Source: Corynebacterium pseudokroppenstedtii (GTDB lineage: Bacteria; Actinomycetota; Actinomycetes; Mycobacteriales; Mycobacteriaceae). From it: a DNA stretch of 64,000 nucleotides. The stretch's first letter is position 1. Each line of letters begins with the position of its first letter. Made by a program: the position numbers and the translations under genes. The DNA lies in the NCBI RefSeq assembly GCF_019754945.1, contig NZ_JAEUWU010000003.1, forward strand, positions 1 to 64,000, given 5' to 3'. Positions 9,311 to 18,889 of the stretch are shown here, one piece after another. Under the pieces are notes generated by a model. The model ran no database searches. It was not told the DNA's origin and worked only from the letters and a program-made list of their open reading frames with translations.

Positions 9311-9547
9311 ATTATTTGTGCGTGCGGCAGGTAGTACTGCGCGTTTATTAACGAGTAAAAACGTAAAACCTACATACGAAACATCGGGATGGGCTAAAAG
9401 TTGTGGATCGTTTAGAATAACGAGTTTCGCCCATCACTCTGGGATAGTCGCAAGCTCACCGCTCGATACACGGTTAACCCGACACAGGGTTGCAGAGTCA
9501 GATGTAGACATACCCAGCTTATGAAATACAGAGAAAGGAAAACCCTC

Positions 9548-9940
9548 ATGCCAATCGGAAGAGTCAAATGGTTTGATCCCGATAAGGGATTTGGGTTCGT
9601 CACCAACCCGGGCGATGACGACGTCTTCGTCGGCACCCAAGTATTGCCCGACGGTGTGGAAGAACTACACCAAGGGCAGAAAATAGAGTATGAGTTCGCT
9701 GCAGGCCGGAAAGGTCCGCAGGTGCTCAGGATTACGGATATTCAGGAGACCGGTCGGCCTCGGCGTCGCCCTTCCCATAAGTACAAGCCAGATCAGCTGC
9801 AAAGCATGATTCAGGACTTGATGACGCTGTTAGAAGGACATGTTCAGCCGAGCCTCCAAACGGGCCGCTACCCAGGGCGGAAAGAAAGCCGTCAGGTGGC
9901 CGAGGTCCTCCGCGCCGTGGCCCGGGAACTTGATGCTTAA
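9548..9940 (+). CDS. Cold-shock domain protein with C-terminal extension
   Basis: 130 residues from ATG 9548, preceded by AGAAAGGA. The first 65 residues are a cold-shock domain with the RNA-binding motifs GRVKWFDPDKGFGFV and DVFVGTQVLPDG. In the latter, VGTQ replaces the usual VHxS/T, so the RNP2 histidine is changed. A helical tail of about 65 residues with RRRPSHKYKPDQ follows, as in the longer actinobacterial CspB-like proteins (Rv0871 context). It is expected to bind single-stranded RNA or DNA. Confidence 0.88.
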   Translation: MPIGRVKWFDPDKGFGFVTNPGDDDVFVGTQVLPDGVEELHQGQKIEYEFAAGRKGPQVLRITDIQETGRPRRRPSHKYKPDQLQSMIQDLMTLLEGHVQPSLQTGRYPGRKESRQVAEVLRAVARELDA

Positions 9941-10023
9941 TAAGTTCGATGCCTGGGGCGTAGCGCAGCCATAGCGCGGGTCGTGCGCCGTGCTATTTCT
10001 CCAAGCGGTCACTTATCCAGGCG

Positions 10024-10623
10024 CTACTCCGGGGAAATAGCCCACACCATGGTGTAGGCATCCTCGTCATCAGACGAATCAGAACCGTGAGATTTATCGC
10101 CCAAAAGAACGGCATGAACCTCAGCGACTTTCAGTCGGGAACCATCTTTACTTCCGTCGATGGTGACCGACTTTTTGTCTTTCGCCTTGTACACGGATTC
10201 GTCATTCTTCGCGTTGTCCTCATAGATCGTCAGCAACGACCATTGAGTATCGGACACCGTCGAGGGGACGTCGATAGTGGCCTTCCCATCCTTGGGAAGA
10301 GAAATCTTTGTCATCGACTTTTCCGCGCAGTCCGTCGAACCCAGGGCACACGCCTGATATGGATCCGCCGTGACGCTCTTCCCCTTGGAATCAGTGATCG
10401 ACAACGTGACCGTGGTGGGGTCCACCGAGTTGCGTCGTTGCTCCCAATAGGTGAACGCAATTCCGCCGACAATCGCGACGAGCACGATGACAGCCATCAC
10501 AGATCCCACAATGATCATGGTGCGTCGTTCCCGACGTCGCTCTGCCTTTGTCTTTCGACGGCCGCGACGACGCGGGGCCTGGGGTGATGGTTCTGAGCTG
10601 GAGGACGAACCCGGATCGGTCAT
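10024..10623 (-). CDS. DUF2771 family membrane-anchored protein
   Basis: About 199 residues from ATG 10623; a GTG three codons earlier (10632) is possible. A Pro/Ser- and then Arg/Lys-rich cytoplasmic head (RRRGRRKTKAERRRERR) precedes one membrane helix (IIVGSVMAVIVLVAIVGGIA). The extracellular domain of about 140 residues contains two cysteines in CALGSTDC. It matches actinobacterial DUF2771 proteins in layout and in position next to the MFS gene. Function is unknown. Confidence 0.75.
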   Translation of the reverse strand: MTDPGSSSSSEPSPQAPRRRGRRKTKAERRRERRTMIIVGSVMAVIVLVAIVGGIAFTYWEQRRNSVDPTTVTLSITDSKGKSVTADPYQACALGSTDCAEKSMTKISLPKDGKATIDVPSTVSDTQWSLLTIYEDNAKNDESVYKAKDKKSVTIDGSKDGSRLKVAEVHAVLLGDKSHGSDSSDDEDAYTMVWAISPE

Positions 10624-10644
10624 GGCGTCCACAATAGCGAGGCC

Positions 10645-12171
10645 CTATTGACGTCGTAAATGCGGGACCTTGACAGCGAGGAAAAGGGTACGCAAGTAGC
10701 CGACGCCGATGATGATGGATAGCGCGATGAACCCTGTGCCAAGTTGCGGCGGAAGGACAATTCCCATCGTGCCGCCGAACACCCACGCGAGTTGCCCGAA
10801 CGTTTCGCTGCGGCCAAATGCGCTGGATCGCGCTTCTTCGGGGAGGCCTTCCTGGATGGTGGCGTCAAGGCTTACTTTGCACAGTGAACTAGAGAGCGAC
10901 AACGCGAAGGTCGCGACTGCGGTCCAGATCAGCCCAGGCCAGACGGCTGCGCAGATCACTCCCGCCCACGCGATACCTGCAATCGTGAGCACAGTCACTC
11001 GCGGGGCACCGAGAGGGATCCGCGCTCCCAGCAAATTCCCCGAGAACGTGCCGACGCTTCCTGCAGCGCCCGCGACGGCCAGCATTGCTAGCTGCTCCCA
11101 CGCGCTCAGGCCGTGGGTCGATTTAGCTGCAAAAGCGACGAAAATCGTGAGGAATCCGGTGCCCGACCGGCTGGTCATGACGGACCACAAACACGTCTTT
11201 GCATCGTGAGGGAAAGGAACGATGTGAAGCTGCTGGGCTGCACGAGTGACGCGCTGGCGGACGGCTCGCCGACGTGGGGAAGTCTGCGGCGGCAATTGTT
11301 GTGTTGGGGCAGCCTCGGTGGCAGTAGTCGCGTCGGCCGTCGGACCGTCGTCAAGAGAAGAGTCCTCGGTGAGAGGTGATTCCGGCACGGACAGCGGGGA
11401 CGTGGTAGCCCATTCGTCGGGAGATGACTCTGCTTTCCGCGGAATGAGAACGCAGGAATACAACCCCATCAGTGCAATGACAATAATGACCCACAACGCT
11501 TCGCGAGGCGTGAACAGGAACGACACACCAGCAGCGATGGCTCCGACTCCACCCGAACCCACAATGTGCCCCAAGATCGTGAGCCGCGCATTCGTGCGAA
11601 CCAGATCAATATCCGGCGGCATGAGCCGTGGAGTGACCGACGACTTCAGCACACCGAACGATTTACTCATCACCATCATGCCCAGCGCAGCGGGGTAGAG
11701 GACCCACGAGTGGAAATTCGTGAGCAGCCACACCGTCAATACGATGCGCGCAGCGAACGTCAGCGATAACGCAAAACGACGCCCGGTATACACGCGGTCT
11801 AACGCAGGGCCAATCAGCGGAGCAATGACCGCGAAGGGGGCGATAGTCACAAGCAAATACAGAGCGACGCCTTCGCGCGATTCACCCGTCGTCGCGGAGA
11901 AAAACAGTGTGCCTGCCAGAGCAACCGCGAGCGCTGCATCGACACCTGAATTGCAGATGGTCGTGTACGTCAGCGACGACAGTCCCGACGCTTTCGCACC
12001 GTCGGCCTCGATCCAGCTGCCGACTAGGCGGCCAGGGGCTGACAACACACGGCGAACACGAGACGGCCGTGGCGTTGTGTCATCGGCCGGTGATTCGTGT
12101 AGCTCGCCAGTGGTGGGCGGCTCTCCATGGTTGTTCACGAACCCATTCTTGCACCATCGCCGGGTGAGCAT
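10645..12171 (-). CDS. MFS transporter (Rv0876c-like)
   Basis: A 508-residue polytopic protein with about 12 hydrophobic segments. Between the two six-helix halves is a long Ser/Thr/Glu/Pro-rich cytoplasmic loop (about residues 238-300). The loop after helix 2 reads GPALDRVYTGRR, a variant of MFS motif A (usually GxLxDRxGRR). Context (DUF2771, SpoU methylase, SepH) matches mycobacterial Rv0876c, a predicted transporter of unknown substrate. An internal GTG at 12138 is an alternative start. The 10 bp to the upstream glutaminyl cyclase indicates an operon. Confidence 0.82.
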   Translation of the reverse strand: MLTRRWCKNGFVNNHGEPPTTGELHESPADDTTPRPSRVRRVLSAPGRLVGSWIEADGAKASGLSSLTYTTICNSGVDAALAVALAGTLFFSATTGESREGVALYLLVTIAPFAVIAPLIGPALDRVYTGRRFALSLTFAARIVLTVWLLTNFHSWVLYPAALGMMVMSKSFGVLKSSVTPRLMPPDIDLVRTNARLTILGHIVGSGGVGAIAAGVSFLFTPREALWVIIVIALMGLYSCVLIPRKAESSPDEWATTSPLSVPESPLTEDSSLDDGPTADATTATEAAPTQQLPPQTSPRRRAVRQRVTRAAQQLHIVPFPHDAKTCLWSVMTSRSGTGFLTIFVAFAAKSTHGLSAWEQLAMLAVAGAAGSVGTFSGNLLGARIPLGAPRVTVLTIAGIAWAGVICAAVWPGLIWTAVATFALSLSSSLCKVSLDATIQEGLPEEARSSAFGRSETFGQLAWVFGGTMGIVLPPQLGTGFIALSIIIGVGYLRTLFLAVKVPHLRRQ

Positions 12172-12180
12172 GCATTCACG

Positions 12181-13080
12181 CTAGCTACCCAGGCCGTCGA
12201 CACGAACCCGATACATGTACGGCCACAATTTGCCAGTCAGATAGAGAACGGCAGGATCCTCCGGATCGCTGGCCACGCCATTCAACACATTCTCACCTGT
12301 AGCTTCCCGCGCCGGGGTCAATTCTGACGCGTCGATCACGCTGGTCACACGGCCACTCGCGGGGTCGATGACGATGAGCTCATCGCTGTGCCAGACATTG
12401 GCCACGATTCGGTCGTGGGCGCAATCTAATTCATTGATATTGCCGACGGGGCGACCGTCCAGTGTCACCGATAGCGAGGAGTGCTCTTGGAACGTGTCGG
12501 GGTCGCGCCGGGTCAGCCGACTGCTCCCATCGCTCATGACGAGGTTATGTCCGTCGTAACAGAGTCCCCACCCCTCGCCCTCGTAGTGGGCAGAGTCTGT
12601 TTCCACCAAGGACTGGCGGTCGCGTCGGATAGCGTGGCCCGATTTCCACGTTAATTGCCACACCGAGGTCGGCGTTGCCGCGATTCCTTCGCCGAAATAC
12701 TTGCGGAGTAGGTGCTGAACATGGGCGCGGTGGCCATCGTCGTCAAGAAAATAAACCTCTGAACTGCCGTAACGGCCAGTGCTGACCAGGCTCTGCCCCT
12801 GTGGAAGGCGGTCTAATCCTTCAGTAAACGCATCTTGGGGCCAGGGGAGCGTGTCAAGAACTGTGATCGACCGGGTTGGAACCGCCCCACGAGTGGCCAA
12901 CGATGACCTGTATGGTGCGTCCGAGGCCCCGTCGGAACTCGGGCCAGGCCCGTTGCCAGAAGCCGTTGACGTGTGGGAGCGTTCCGACCATGACGCGACA
13001 ATGATCAGTCCGCACACCGCAATGAGGATGATGCCGACGAGCACCGTGATGAAGGTTAATCTAAACCGTCTTGAACCCAT
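12181..13080 (-). CDS. Glutaminyl-peptide cyclotransferase (plant-type beta-propeller)
   Basis: 299 residues from ATG 13080 (MGSRRFRLTF). One N-terminal membrane anchor (FITVLVGIILIAVCGLIIVA) is followed by a beta-propeller domain. Family features are PWPQDAFTEGLDRLPQGQSL (start of the first blade), STGRYGSSEVYFLD, EGEGWGLCYDGHNLVMSDGS, NINELDCAHDRIVANVWHSDEL and NGVASDP. The family converts N-terminal Gln to pyroglutamate. It overlaps the end of the DUF2530 gene by 25 bp, indicating translational coupling. Confidence 0.85.
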   Translation of the reverse strand: MGSRRFRLTFITVLVGIILIAVCGLIIVASWSERSHTSTASGNGPGPSSDGASDAPYRSSLATRGAVPTRSITVLDTLPWPQDAFTEGLDRLPQGQSLVSTGRYGSSEVYFLDDDGHRAHVQHLLRKYFGEGIAATPTSVWQLTWKSGHAIRRDRQSLVETDSAHYEGEGWGLCYDGHNLVMSDGSSRLTRRDPDTFQEHSSLSVTLDGRPVGNINELDCAHDRIVANVWHSDELIVIDPASGRVTSVIDASELTPAREATGENVLNGVASDPEDPAVLYLTGKLWPYMYRVRVDGLGS

Positions 13081-13334
13081 TGTGCTCCACGGCGGACAGC
13101 CTCCCGCTGCCACATATAAACCCCGTAACCTAAAACACCCGTGACGGCACCGATAATGCTTGTCCACACCAACTGGTCAGTCCACCCACGAGTGAGCCCA
13201 AAACACACCGCACCCAGCACCCATACGATGATTCCCACGATGAGAGCGGGCCGCGGATCTTCGAGGGCACGGGGCAGGCGGGGAAGGGTGACGTCCTGCA
13301 GCGGTTTGGAGTGGAATTGGAATTTAGGGCTCAC
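13056..13334 (-). CDS. DUF2530 family small membrane protein
   Basis: 92 residues if the GTG at 13334 (VSPKFQFHSK) is used; this start has AAGGGT upstream and leaves room for the divergent permease promoter. A further-upstream start at 13418 is open. Two membrane helices (ALIVGIIVWVLGAVCFGLT and LVWTSIIGAVTGVLGYGVYM) are preceded by a PRALEDPRP motif typical of DUF2530. Function is unknown. Confidence 0.75.
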   Translation of the reverse strand: MSPKFQFHSKPLQDVTLPRLPRALEDPRPALIVGIIVWVLGAVCFGLTRGWTDQLVWTSIIGAVTGVLGYGVYMWQREAVRRGAQWVQDGLD

Positions 13335-13436
13335 ACGTGCCAACTTACCCTTGTGGGGTTTTCCTCCCCACCCGTCCCAAATCTCACCCGTACCAAGCCC
13401 TCCTGGGTGCGGCTTCACTTATGTGCAGGAGTTCCG

Positions 13437-14930
13437 ATGTCCAACAATGCTTCCTCCACGGACACGGCGACGGCACCGTCGTCAAAGAAGAAAAGACGAT
13501 CCGCGCTGGACAACTATTTCCACATTTCTGACCGAGGATCCACCTTGAGCACGGAAGTTCGTGCCGGTGTTGTGACCTTTTTCGCGATGGCGTACATCGT
13601 GCTTCTGAACCCGCTCATCCTGGGGAGCGTCCCCGATCACACCGGGACGGAGCTGGGTATTCCCCGAGTCGCGGCCGTCACCGCCCTCGCCGCCGGTGTG
13701 ATGACCATCGTATTCGGCCTGATCGCCCGGTACCCCTTCGGCATCGCGACGGGCCTGGGAATTAACACGCTGGTGGCGGTCACCCTGGTGTCGTCCGAAG
13801 GACTCACATGGCCACAAGCAATGGGGCTTATTGTTATCGACGGCATCATCATCGTGATACTGGCCGTCACCGGGTTCCGTGTCGCGGTTTTCAACGCCAT
13901 CCCTGCACCGATGAAGACAGCAATGACTGTCGGCATCGGTCTTTTTATTGCCATCATCGGGTTTGTCGACGGTGGTTTCGTCCGTCGTATTCCCGATTCC
14001 GCCCACACCACCGTTCCTGTTGAACTCGGCATCGGCGGGTCCATCGCTTCATGGCCGACGGCCGTTTTCCTGGTGGGCTTGTTGATTTGCGGTGTGCTGG
14101 TGGCCCGCAACGTCCGCGGCGGGCTCTTCATCGGCATCGTGGCGAACACGATTATCGCGATGATCGTCGAGGCACTCACTCACTCTGGTGCGTCGGTGAA
14201 GAATGGTCAGCCCAACCCGAAGGGCTGGAACTTGGCGGTCCCCGGTATTCCCGATTCGTGGGCGGGTGCCCCGGACCTGTCGTTGGTGGGCAAGGTGGAC
14301 CTCGTTGGCGCGTTTACTGAAGTGGGCGTGCTAACGGCCACCCTTTTGGTGTTCACCCTTGTGCTGGCCAACTTCTTTGATGCCATGGGGACGATGACTG
14401 GTTTAGGCAAGCAAGCCGGTTTGGTCGATGAGACCGGTGTCTTGCCGGACATGAAGCAGGCGCTGGTGGTGGAGGGAACCGGCGCGATTGTCGGCGGTGC
14501 GGTGTCCTCGTCGTCGAACACGGTATTCGTGGATTCTGCTGCAGGTATTGCCGACGGTGCTCGCACAGGCATGGCGAATGTCGTGACTGGTGTTTTATTC
14601 CTCGTTGCTATGTTCCTGACCCCGCTGTACGAGGTTGTTCCCACGGAGGCGGCTGCTCCGGTGCTGGTTATCGTGGGCGCGTTGATGGTGGGGCAAATTC
14701 GCGAGATTGATTTTTCACAATTCACGACGGCCCTGCCGGCGTTTTTAACGATCGTGGTTATGCCCTTTACGTATTCCATTGCTAACGGTATTGGGATAGG
14801 TTTTATTACTTACGCCGTGATGGAAACCGCAGCCGGGCGGGCAAGGAAAGTACACCCGCTGATGTGGATTGTGGCGATCCTGTTCGTCGTGTACTTCGGC
14901 ATCGACCCCATTCGGGACGCTGTGAGTTAG
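13437..14930 (+). CDS. NCS2-family (AzgA-like) purine permease
   Basis: 497 residues from ATG 13437, with AGGAG five bases upstream. The AzgA branch is recognised by STEVRAGVVTFFAMAYIVLLNP near the start, FGIATGLGINTL in helix 3, NFFDAMGTMTGLGKQAGL in the central part and VGGAVSSSSNTVFVDSAAGI in helix 10. It has 12-14 membrane segments. The family imports guanine, hypoxanthine or adenine by proton symport. The leader contains two short hairpins (gtgggg/ccccac near 13350 and caccc/gggtg near 13385) of unknown meaning. Confidence 0.9.
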   Translation: MSNNASSTDTATAPSSKKKRRSALDNYFHISDRGSTLSTEVRAGVVTFFAMAYIVLLNPLILGSVPDHTGTELGIPRVAAVTALAAGVMTIVFGLIARYPFGIATGLGINTLVAVTLVSSEGLTWPQAMGLIVIDGIIIVILAVTGFRVAVFNAIPAPMKTAMTVGIGLFIAIIGFVDGGFVRRIPDSAHTTVPVELGIGGSIASWPTAVFLVGLLICGVLVARNVRGGLFIGIVANTIIAMIVEALTHSGASVKNGQPNPKGWNLAVPGIPDSWAGAPDLSLVGKVDLVGAFTEVGVLTATLLVFTLVLANFFDAMGTMTGLGKQAGLVDETGVLPDMKQALVVEGTGAIVGGAVSSSSNTVFVDSAAGIADGARTGMANVVTGVLFLVAMFLTPLYEVVPTEAAAPVLVIVGALMVGQIREIDFSQFTTALPAFLTIVVMPFTYSIANGIGIGFITYAVMETAAGRARKVHPLMWIVAILFVVYFGIDPIRDAVS

Positions 14931-14975
14931 ATGAATAACGCGTCAATGAGTGGCTGTGACTCAGCGGAGGTAGCA

Positions 14976-15869
14976 ATGAACGAGTGTGATGTCGTCTATA
15001 TCGACGCCCCATCAGATCCGAGGCTCGACGATTTCCGAAACCTCAACCACTCAGATAAGCGCCCCGATATGCCTGGTGGGAAGGGGCTAGTGATCGCGGA
15101 GGGCCTTCTGGTCATTCCCCGCTTGATCCGCTCGCGTTTCCCCGTGCGGGCCATTATGGGGACCGAAGCAAAGCTTCATTCTCTTCTTGCCGACGCTACC
15201 CTCGCGGCGACTATCGCGAAGGCCGCCATCCCCGTGTGGTGCGTATCCCGCGAGGTCATGGCCGAGGTCGTCGGCTTTGACATGCACCGCGGTTTGTTGG
15301 CGTCGGCGAACCGCGTGGACGTGCCGTCGATCAGTGATGTTCTTGATGAGCTGGATGCTCGACGGGACCACCCGGACCAGCCACCTGTGAGCGGAACGAT
15401 CGCCGTGCTGGAAGGCGTGGGCGACCATGAGAATATCGGCGCCTTGTTCCGCAATGCTGCGGGGCTGGGTGTGGATGCCGTGTTCTTTGGTGCCGGTTGC
15501 GCGGATCCGCTGTACCGGCGTGTTGTGCGCGTATCAATGGGGCATGTGCTGCGTGTTCCGTTCGCTTATTTCGATGGCAACCGTTCGACGTGGCAGCGTG
15601 GATTGTCGGAACTGCAACAGCGCGGGTACCGATGTGTGGCATTGACGCCGTCTGACGATGCGGTCATGTTGCCTGAGGCCCTGGATGGCGCGCAGCGGGC
15701 GGCGTTAATGGTGGGGGCCGAAGGTCCGGGGCTAACCGAACACGCTATGCGGGCTAGCGATGTGAGGGCTCGCATCCCGATGGCACCGGGGACGGACTCG
15801 TTGAATGTGGCGACGGCAGCGGCGATGGGGTTTTATGAGCGTGCCCGGACATCGATAGTGGGGCGGTAG
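14976..15869 (+). CDS. SpoU/TrmH-family RNA 2'-O-methyltransferase
   Basis: 297 residues from ATG 14976, chosen because GGAGG precedes it at 5 nt; an ATG at 14931 abuts the permease stop but lacks a ribosome site. The SPOUT motifs are present: motif 1 ENIGALFRNAAGLGVDAV, motif 2 LMVGAEGPGLTEHAM and motif 3 RIPMAPGTDSLNVATAAAMG. An N-terminal substrate-binding domain occupies about 120 residues. It corresponds to Rv0881. The RNA target is not evident. Confidence 0.9.
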   Translation: MNECDVVYIDAPSDPRLDDFRNLNHSDKRPDMPGGKGLVIAEGLLVIPRLIRSRFPVRAIMGTEAKLHSLLADATLAATIAKAAIPVWCVSREVMAEVVGFDMHRGLLASANRVDVPSISDVLDELDARRDHPDQPPVSGTIAVLEGVGDHENIGALFRNAAGLGVDAVFFGAGCADPLYRRVVRVSMGHVLRVPFAYFDGNRSTWQRGLSELQQRGYRCVALTPSDDAVMLPEALDGAQRAALMVGAEGPGLTEHAMRASDVRARIPMAPGTDSLNVATAAAMGFYERARTSIVGR

Positions 15870-15916
15870 CCACATCCGGCGGGACCGTGGCGGTAGCCAC
15901 ACCAGCGACGACGGAC

Positions 15917-17011
15917 TTAGTCGCGCGGTTCCCGACGCCCAGTCTTCCGCGCCCGTGCACGAACGCGATCACCCACAGCGTGAGGAAGTGATGCTAACGC
16001 TCGCCCTCCCCGGAGAGCCGCGCGACCAGCCCGAGCAGCACCGCGTTTCATGAACGCGGAGACATCAGAGCGGTCAATGTCGGCCCATTCACGTACGGAA
16101 AACGGCGGGACGTGGGCGTAGTCGTCATAATCAGAATCGTGATCGGCCGGGAGGTCGTCACCAATCCATTTCTCGTCATCCGCCGATCGTGCGTGCGCAT
16201 TGTCAGGGGACGCTGTGCCGTCGGCCGCGTTAGCGTGTCGTCGGAAAGCAGAGTGTCCCCGTCGGGAAGAAGACCCCGAAGCACGATCAAGGGGCAGGCG
16301 GGACGCGGGGCGACCGTCGATGGCGAAAGCCGCGACGGGAACGTCCATGGAGGTTGACGTCAGGGACAGGCCCAGCCAGGAATGCAGTGCCTCCATGGCC
16401 AACTCTGCGGGGAGGAAGGGCAGCTCGATCCCCCGGTGAGCGCCATGCGAGCGTTCCCCCGCCCAAAATGGCGTTTCGAAAGGCTCCGGCAGCCCGGTGT
16501 CCTCGAAAATCGAGACCCGATTAGAACAGAACGACCGCTCCAGTTTGCCCTCGTGCCAGTGCGCGAACCCGCCCAGCTGGCTGTGATCGTCGGCGGCGAA
16601 AGCATAGATATCGGAGGCCGGGATCGACTCAATCAATTTCATGGGCAACGCGGACAAGTGCGACACATCAAACTCGTAGCCAGGGAACGATGCCGGCACG
16701 TACTGGATAATGGCCACACCGTCGAACCCGCCGATATAGATTTCACCATGACCGGCCGATGTTGACCGGTTAAGCGGGAAGTCTCCCATGTGGGTGACGG
16801 GCCATTGCGGGTTGAGCTGGGCAAGCAGCTTTCGGCCAAAACCGCGATCGGGGGCGGGATCATTGGCGAACACATCCCGCGGGTGAGCAGTGCTGACGCA
16901 CCAAATGGTGACCGTGGCCGAGGGAAACGGGTATTTCACGATAGGCACGGACCCGTGGGGAGTGAAGCCGTCACTGGAACGTGATCCAGATGAATCCGAC
17001 GCGTGAGCCAT
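15917..17011 (-). CDS. Conserved hypothetical protein (DUF6928-like)
   Basis: 364 residues. The N-terminal 230 residues form a globular domain with GEIYIGGFDGVAIIQYVP and IYAFAADDHSQLGGFAHWHEG. The C-terminal third is polar, with Asp-rich and Arg-rich blocks ending RVRARARKTGRREPRD. It resembles the DUF6928 family of actinobacteria, recognised mainly from the FDGVAIIQ segment and its position next to SepH. No signal peptide, membrane segment or catalytic motif is recognisable. Confidence 0.65.
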   Translation of the reverse strand: MAHASDSSGSRSSDGFTPHGSVPIVKYPFPSATVTIWCVSTAHPRDVFANDPAPDRGFGRKLLAQLNPQWPVTHMGDFPLNRSTSAGHGEIYIGGFDGVAIIQYVPASFPGYEFDVSHLSALPMKLIESIPASDIYAFAADDHSQLGGFAHWHEGKLERSFCSNRVSIFEDTGLPEPFETPFWAGERSHGAHRGIELPFLPAELAMEALHSWLGLSLTSTSMDVPVAAFAIDGRPASRLPLDRASGSSSRRGHSAFRRHANAADGTASPDNAHARSADDEKWIGDDLPADHDSDYDDYAHVPPFSVREWADIDRSDVSAFMKRGAARAGRAALRGGRALASLPHAVGDRVRARARKTGRREPRD

Positions 17012-17084
17012 GTCGTCCCTCCGTTACTCACAGATATGCCGTCTCACACAGGGGTGGGCAGTTTCTGTGTGGACAGTGTCCAGC

Positions 17085-18611
17085 TTAGTCGTGGTCGCGG
17101 GTGTGGTTGCCCCGGTTGCGCGGCGGATCCGACCGGTTCGTTCGCACTCCCAACAACACATCCTCCCAGTGAGGAGTCACAGCTTTCCGACGACGACGAG
17201 GCCGGGGTTCATTGTCCGGGTGTTGTAAGAATGCGTCTTCATTGTCGGAGGATTCAGCGTGCCCATCGGATGTCTGATCCTGGCCCGAGTCGTTGTGGCC
17301 ATCGTTTCTGCTGGTTCCACCATCGTGGTGTTGGGGATCGTCACCGGCCGACGATCCTGTGGCCGAGGATTTGTTCGCCCGCCGTGACCGGTGGTCATCG
17401 AGTCCGACGATTTCCATGCGTCCTGTGCGACGACGTTGCGTCCGCCGACCACGACCCCCACCTGCTCGAGAGGGGTGGTGGGGCTGCACGTCTGCGTCCG
17501 CGCCGGGCTGTTCTTCGCCGCGGGGTGCTTCGTCCTCGGGCGACGAAGGGGTAGCGGAGGTAGCGTCGTCGAGGTCCTCGGCGGTTTCGTCGTAATCGAA
17601 GTCGGGGTCGCCGTCGGTGTGCAGGCCGTGGATCTGCCCTGATTCCTGACTGCGATCGTCGGAACCCATTGCCGACGAGAAACGCGAGGATCCTCCCTGG
17701 CCCCTGGTGCGAGACCGGGGGCGGCCGGGCGATGGGCGGCCGAAGTCGGGGTCGACAAGTTCCGTGGCGGCTTCATTGCGTGCCACGGTCGTGGCGGAGA
17801 GCCCGTCGGAGTGGTAACTCCATTCCGCGGTGACGTCGGACATGCCAGATGTCCAGGTCAGAGTGATGATCCACAGTCGGGCGTCGTTGCGGTACGCGTC
17901 CCACGTGGCTTCCGAGAGGTCCATTCCGCGCGCCGTGAATGCGGTGGCGAGGACGTCGTCGAGAGTCAGTGTGGACGGGCCGTCTTGCCGAACGGGGTGC
18001 GATTGGCGGGCGACGGTGGTCATGCGCTCGCGCTCGGCGAGGATGGGGTGCGCGAAGGGCTCGATTTTGCCTTGCGACATCCCGGAGGAGCGGGCGAGGT
18101 CTTCGATGGATTCACCGCCGCGGATGCGCGCCTGGATTTCTCGCGGGGTAAGGACGACGGTCGGTGTCGCCGGAGCCGTCAGTGATTCGATGTGTTCTGT
18201 TGTAACAGTGTCAGATCCTGCTGTGTCCGCTGTGGTGTCGCCATCGGCATCTTTGTCATTGTCGACGACGGAACCGTTGTCCGCGGGTGACGAATCGGAG
18301 TCGTCGGATTGTGGTGCGGACTCTGCCGAGGTATCGGTGCTGATGGAATCAGCCGAGTCGGTGGAACCGGAGGCGTTGGAGGCGTCGGTGCCCAGCACCT
18401 GGCGGAGGGCAGATCTCGTGTCCGCAGTGAGTGGCAGCCTGAAGTGCGCCGGAGCGGTGGTGTCCTCCTGCGAGGAATCCGCCACAGTATCCGTCGAGGA
18501 AACCTCAGCTGAATCCGTCGCGGAGGAAGCGTCGGGACTGAGTGGTTCCGAGGCAGCAAAAACCAGGTAGTCGTCGGTGCATTCCTCGGGGACGAGGGAA
18601 ACTGTCTGCAT
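17085..18611 (-). CDS. sepH: Septation protein SepH (DUF3071)
   Basis: 508 residues, orthologous to Rv0883c by content and by the adjacent serC. The conserved parts are the very N-terminus (MQTVSLVPEECTDDYLVFA), FRLPLTADTRSALRQVLG, and the helix-turn-helix segment LTPREIQARIRGGESIEDLA followed by ILAERERMTTVA. Between these lie two acidic Ser/Asp/Thr-rich insertions (about residues 25-50 and 75-150). The C-terminal 250 residues are a disordered Arg/Asp/Gly/His-rich tail. SepH binds FtsZ and promotes its assembly at the division site in actinobacteria. Confidence 0.88.
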   Translation of the reverse strand: MQTVSLVPEECTDDYLVFAASEPLSPDASSATDSAEVSSTDTVADSSQEDTTAPAHFRLPLTADTRSALRQVLGTDASNASGSTDSADSISTDTSAESAPQSDDSDSSPADNGSVVDNDKDADGDTTADTAGSDTVTTEHIESLTAPATPTVVLTPREIQARIRGGESIEDLARSSGMSQGKIEPFAHPILAERERMTTVARQSHPVRQDGPSTLTLDDVLATAFTARGMDLSEATWDAYRNDARLWIITLTWTSGMSDVTAEWSYHSDGLSATTVARNEAATELVDPDFGRPSPGRPRSRTRGQGGSSRFSSAMGSDDRSQESGQIHGLHTDGDPDFDYDETAEDLDDATSATPSSPEDEAPRGEEQPGADADVQPHHPSRAGGGRGRRTQRRRTGRMEIVGLDDHRSRRANKSSATGSSAGDDPQHHDGGTSRNDGHNDSGQDQTSDGHAESSDNEDAFLQHPDNEPRPRRRRKAVTPHWEDVLLGVRTNRSDPPRNRGNHTRDHD

Positions 18612-18889
18612 TACTACCTCCTGGTTACAGAAGCCGGGGTGGAAGTTTCATTCCTTATGCCGGCGTCACCGTCGTTCACTGCCTTTTATTCTCGTTCACC
18701 GTTTTACGCTTATGTGAAGGCTTCAGAGAACGAATGGCAATGAATGGCCGTGAATGGCAAGCCATACATGCCCCGACTTTTCTCAGATACCCCTTTACCT
18801 TAGCTGGATTAAGCAAATAGCGGTGATATACGCGCTGGATAGTGCGCACATATCTGGCTCGCTACGCCCCGGAGTAACTGCTACTACGC

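Larger units (their letters stand above)
9093..9547. other. Intergenic region between rpf1 and the cold-shock gene
   Basis: 455 bp of divergent regulatory DNA. It is AT-rich from 9240 to 9420, which probably holds both promoters. It contains an MtrA-like direct repeat (9173-9191) and a GlxR-like half-conserved palindrome (9295-9310). I found no gene and no conserved riboswitch motif here. Confidence 0.6.
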
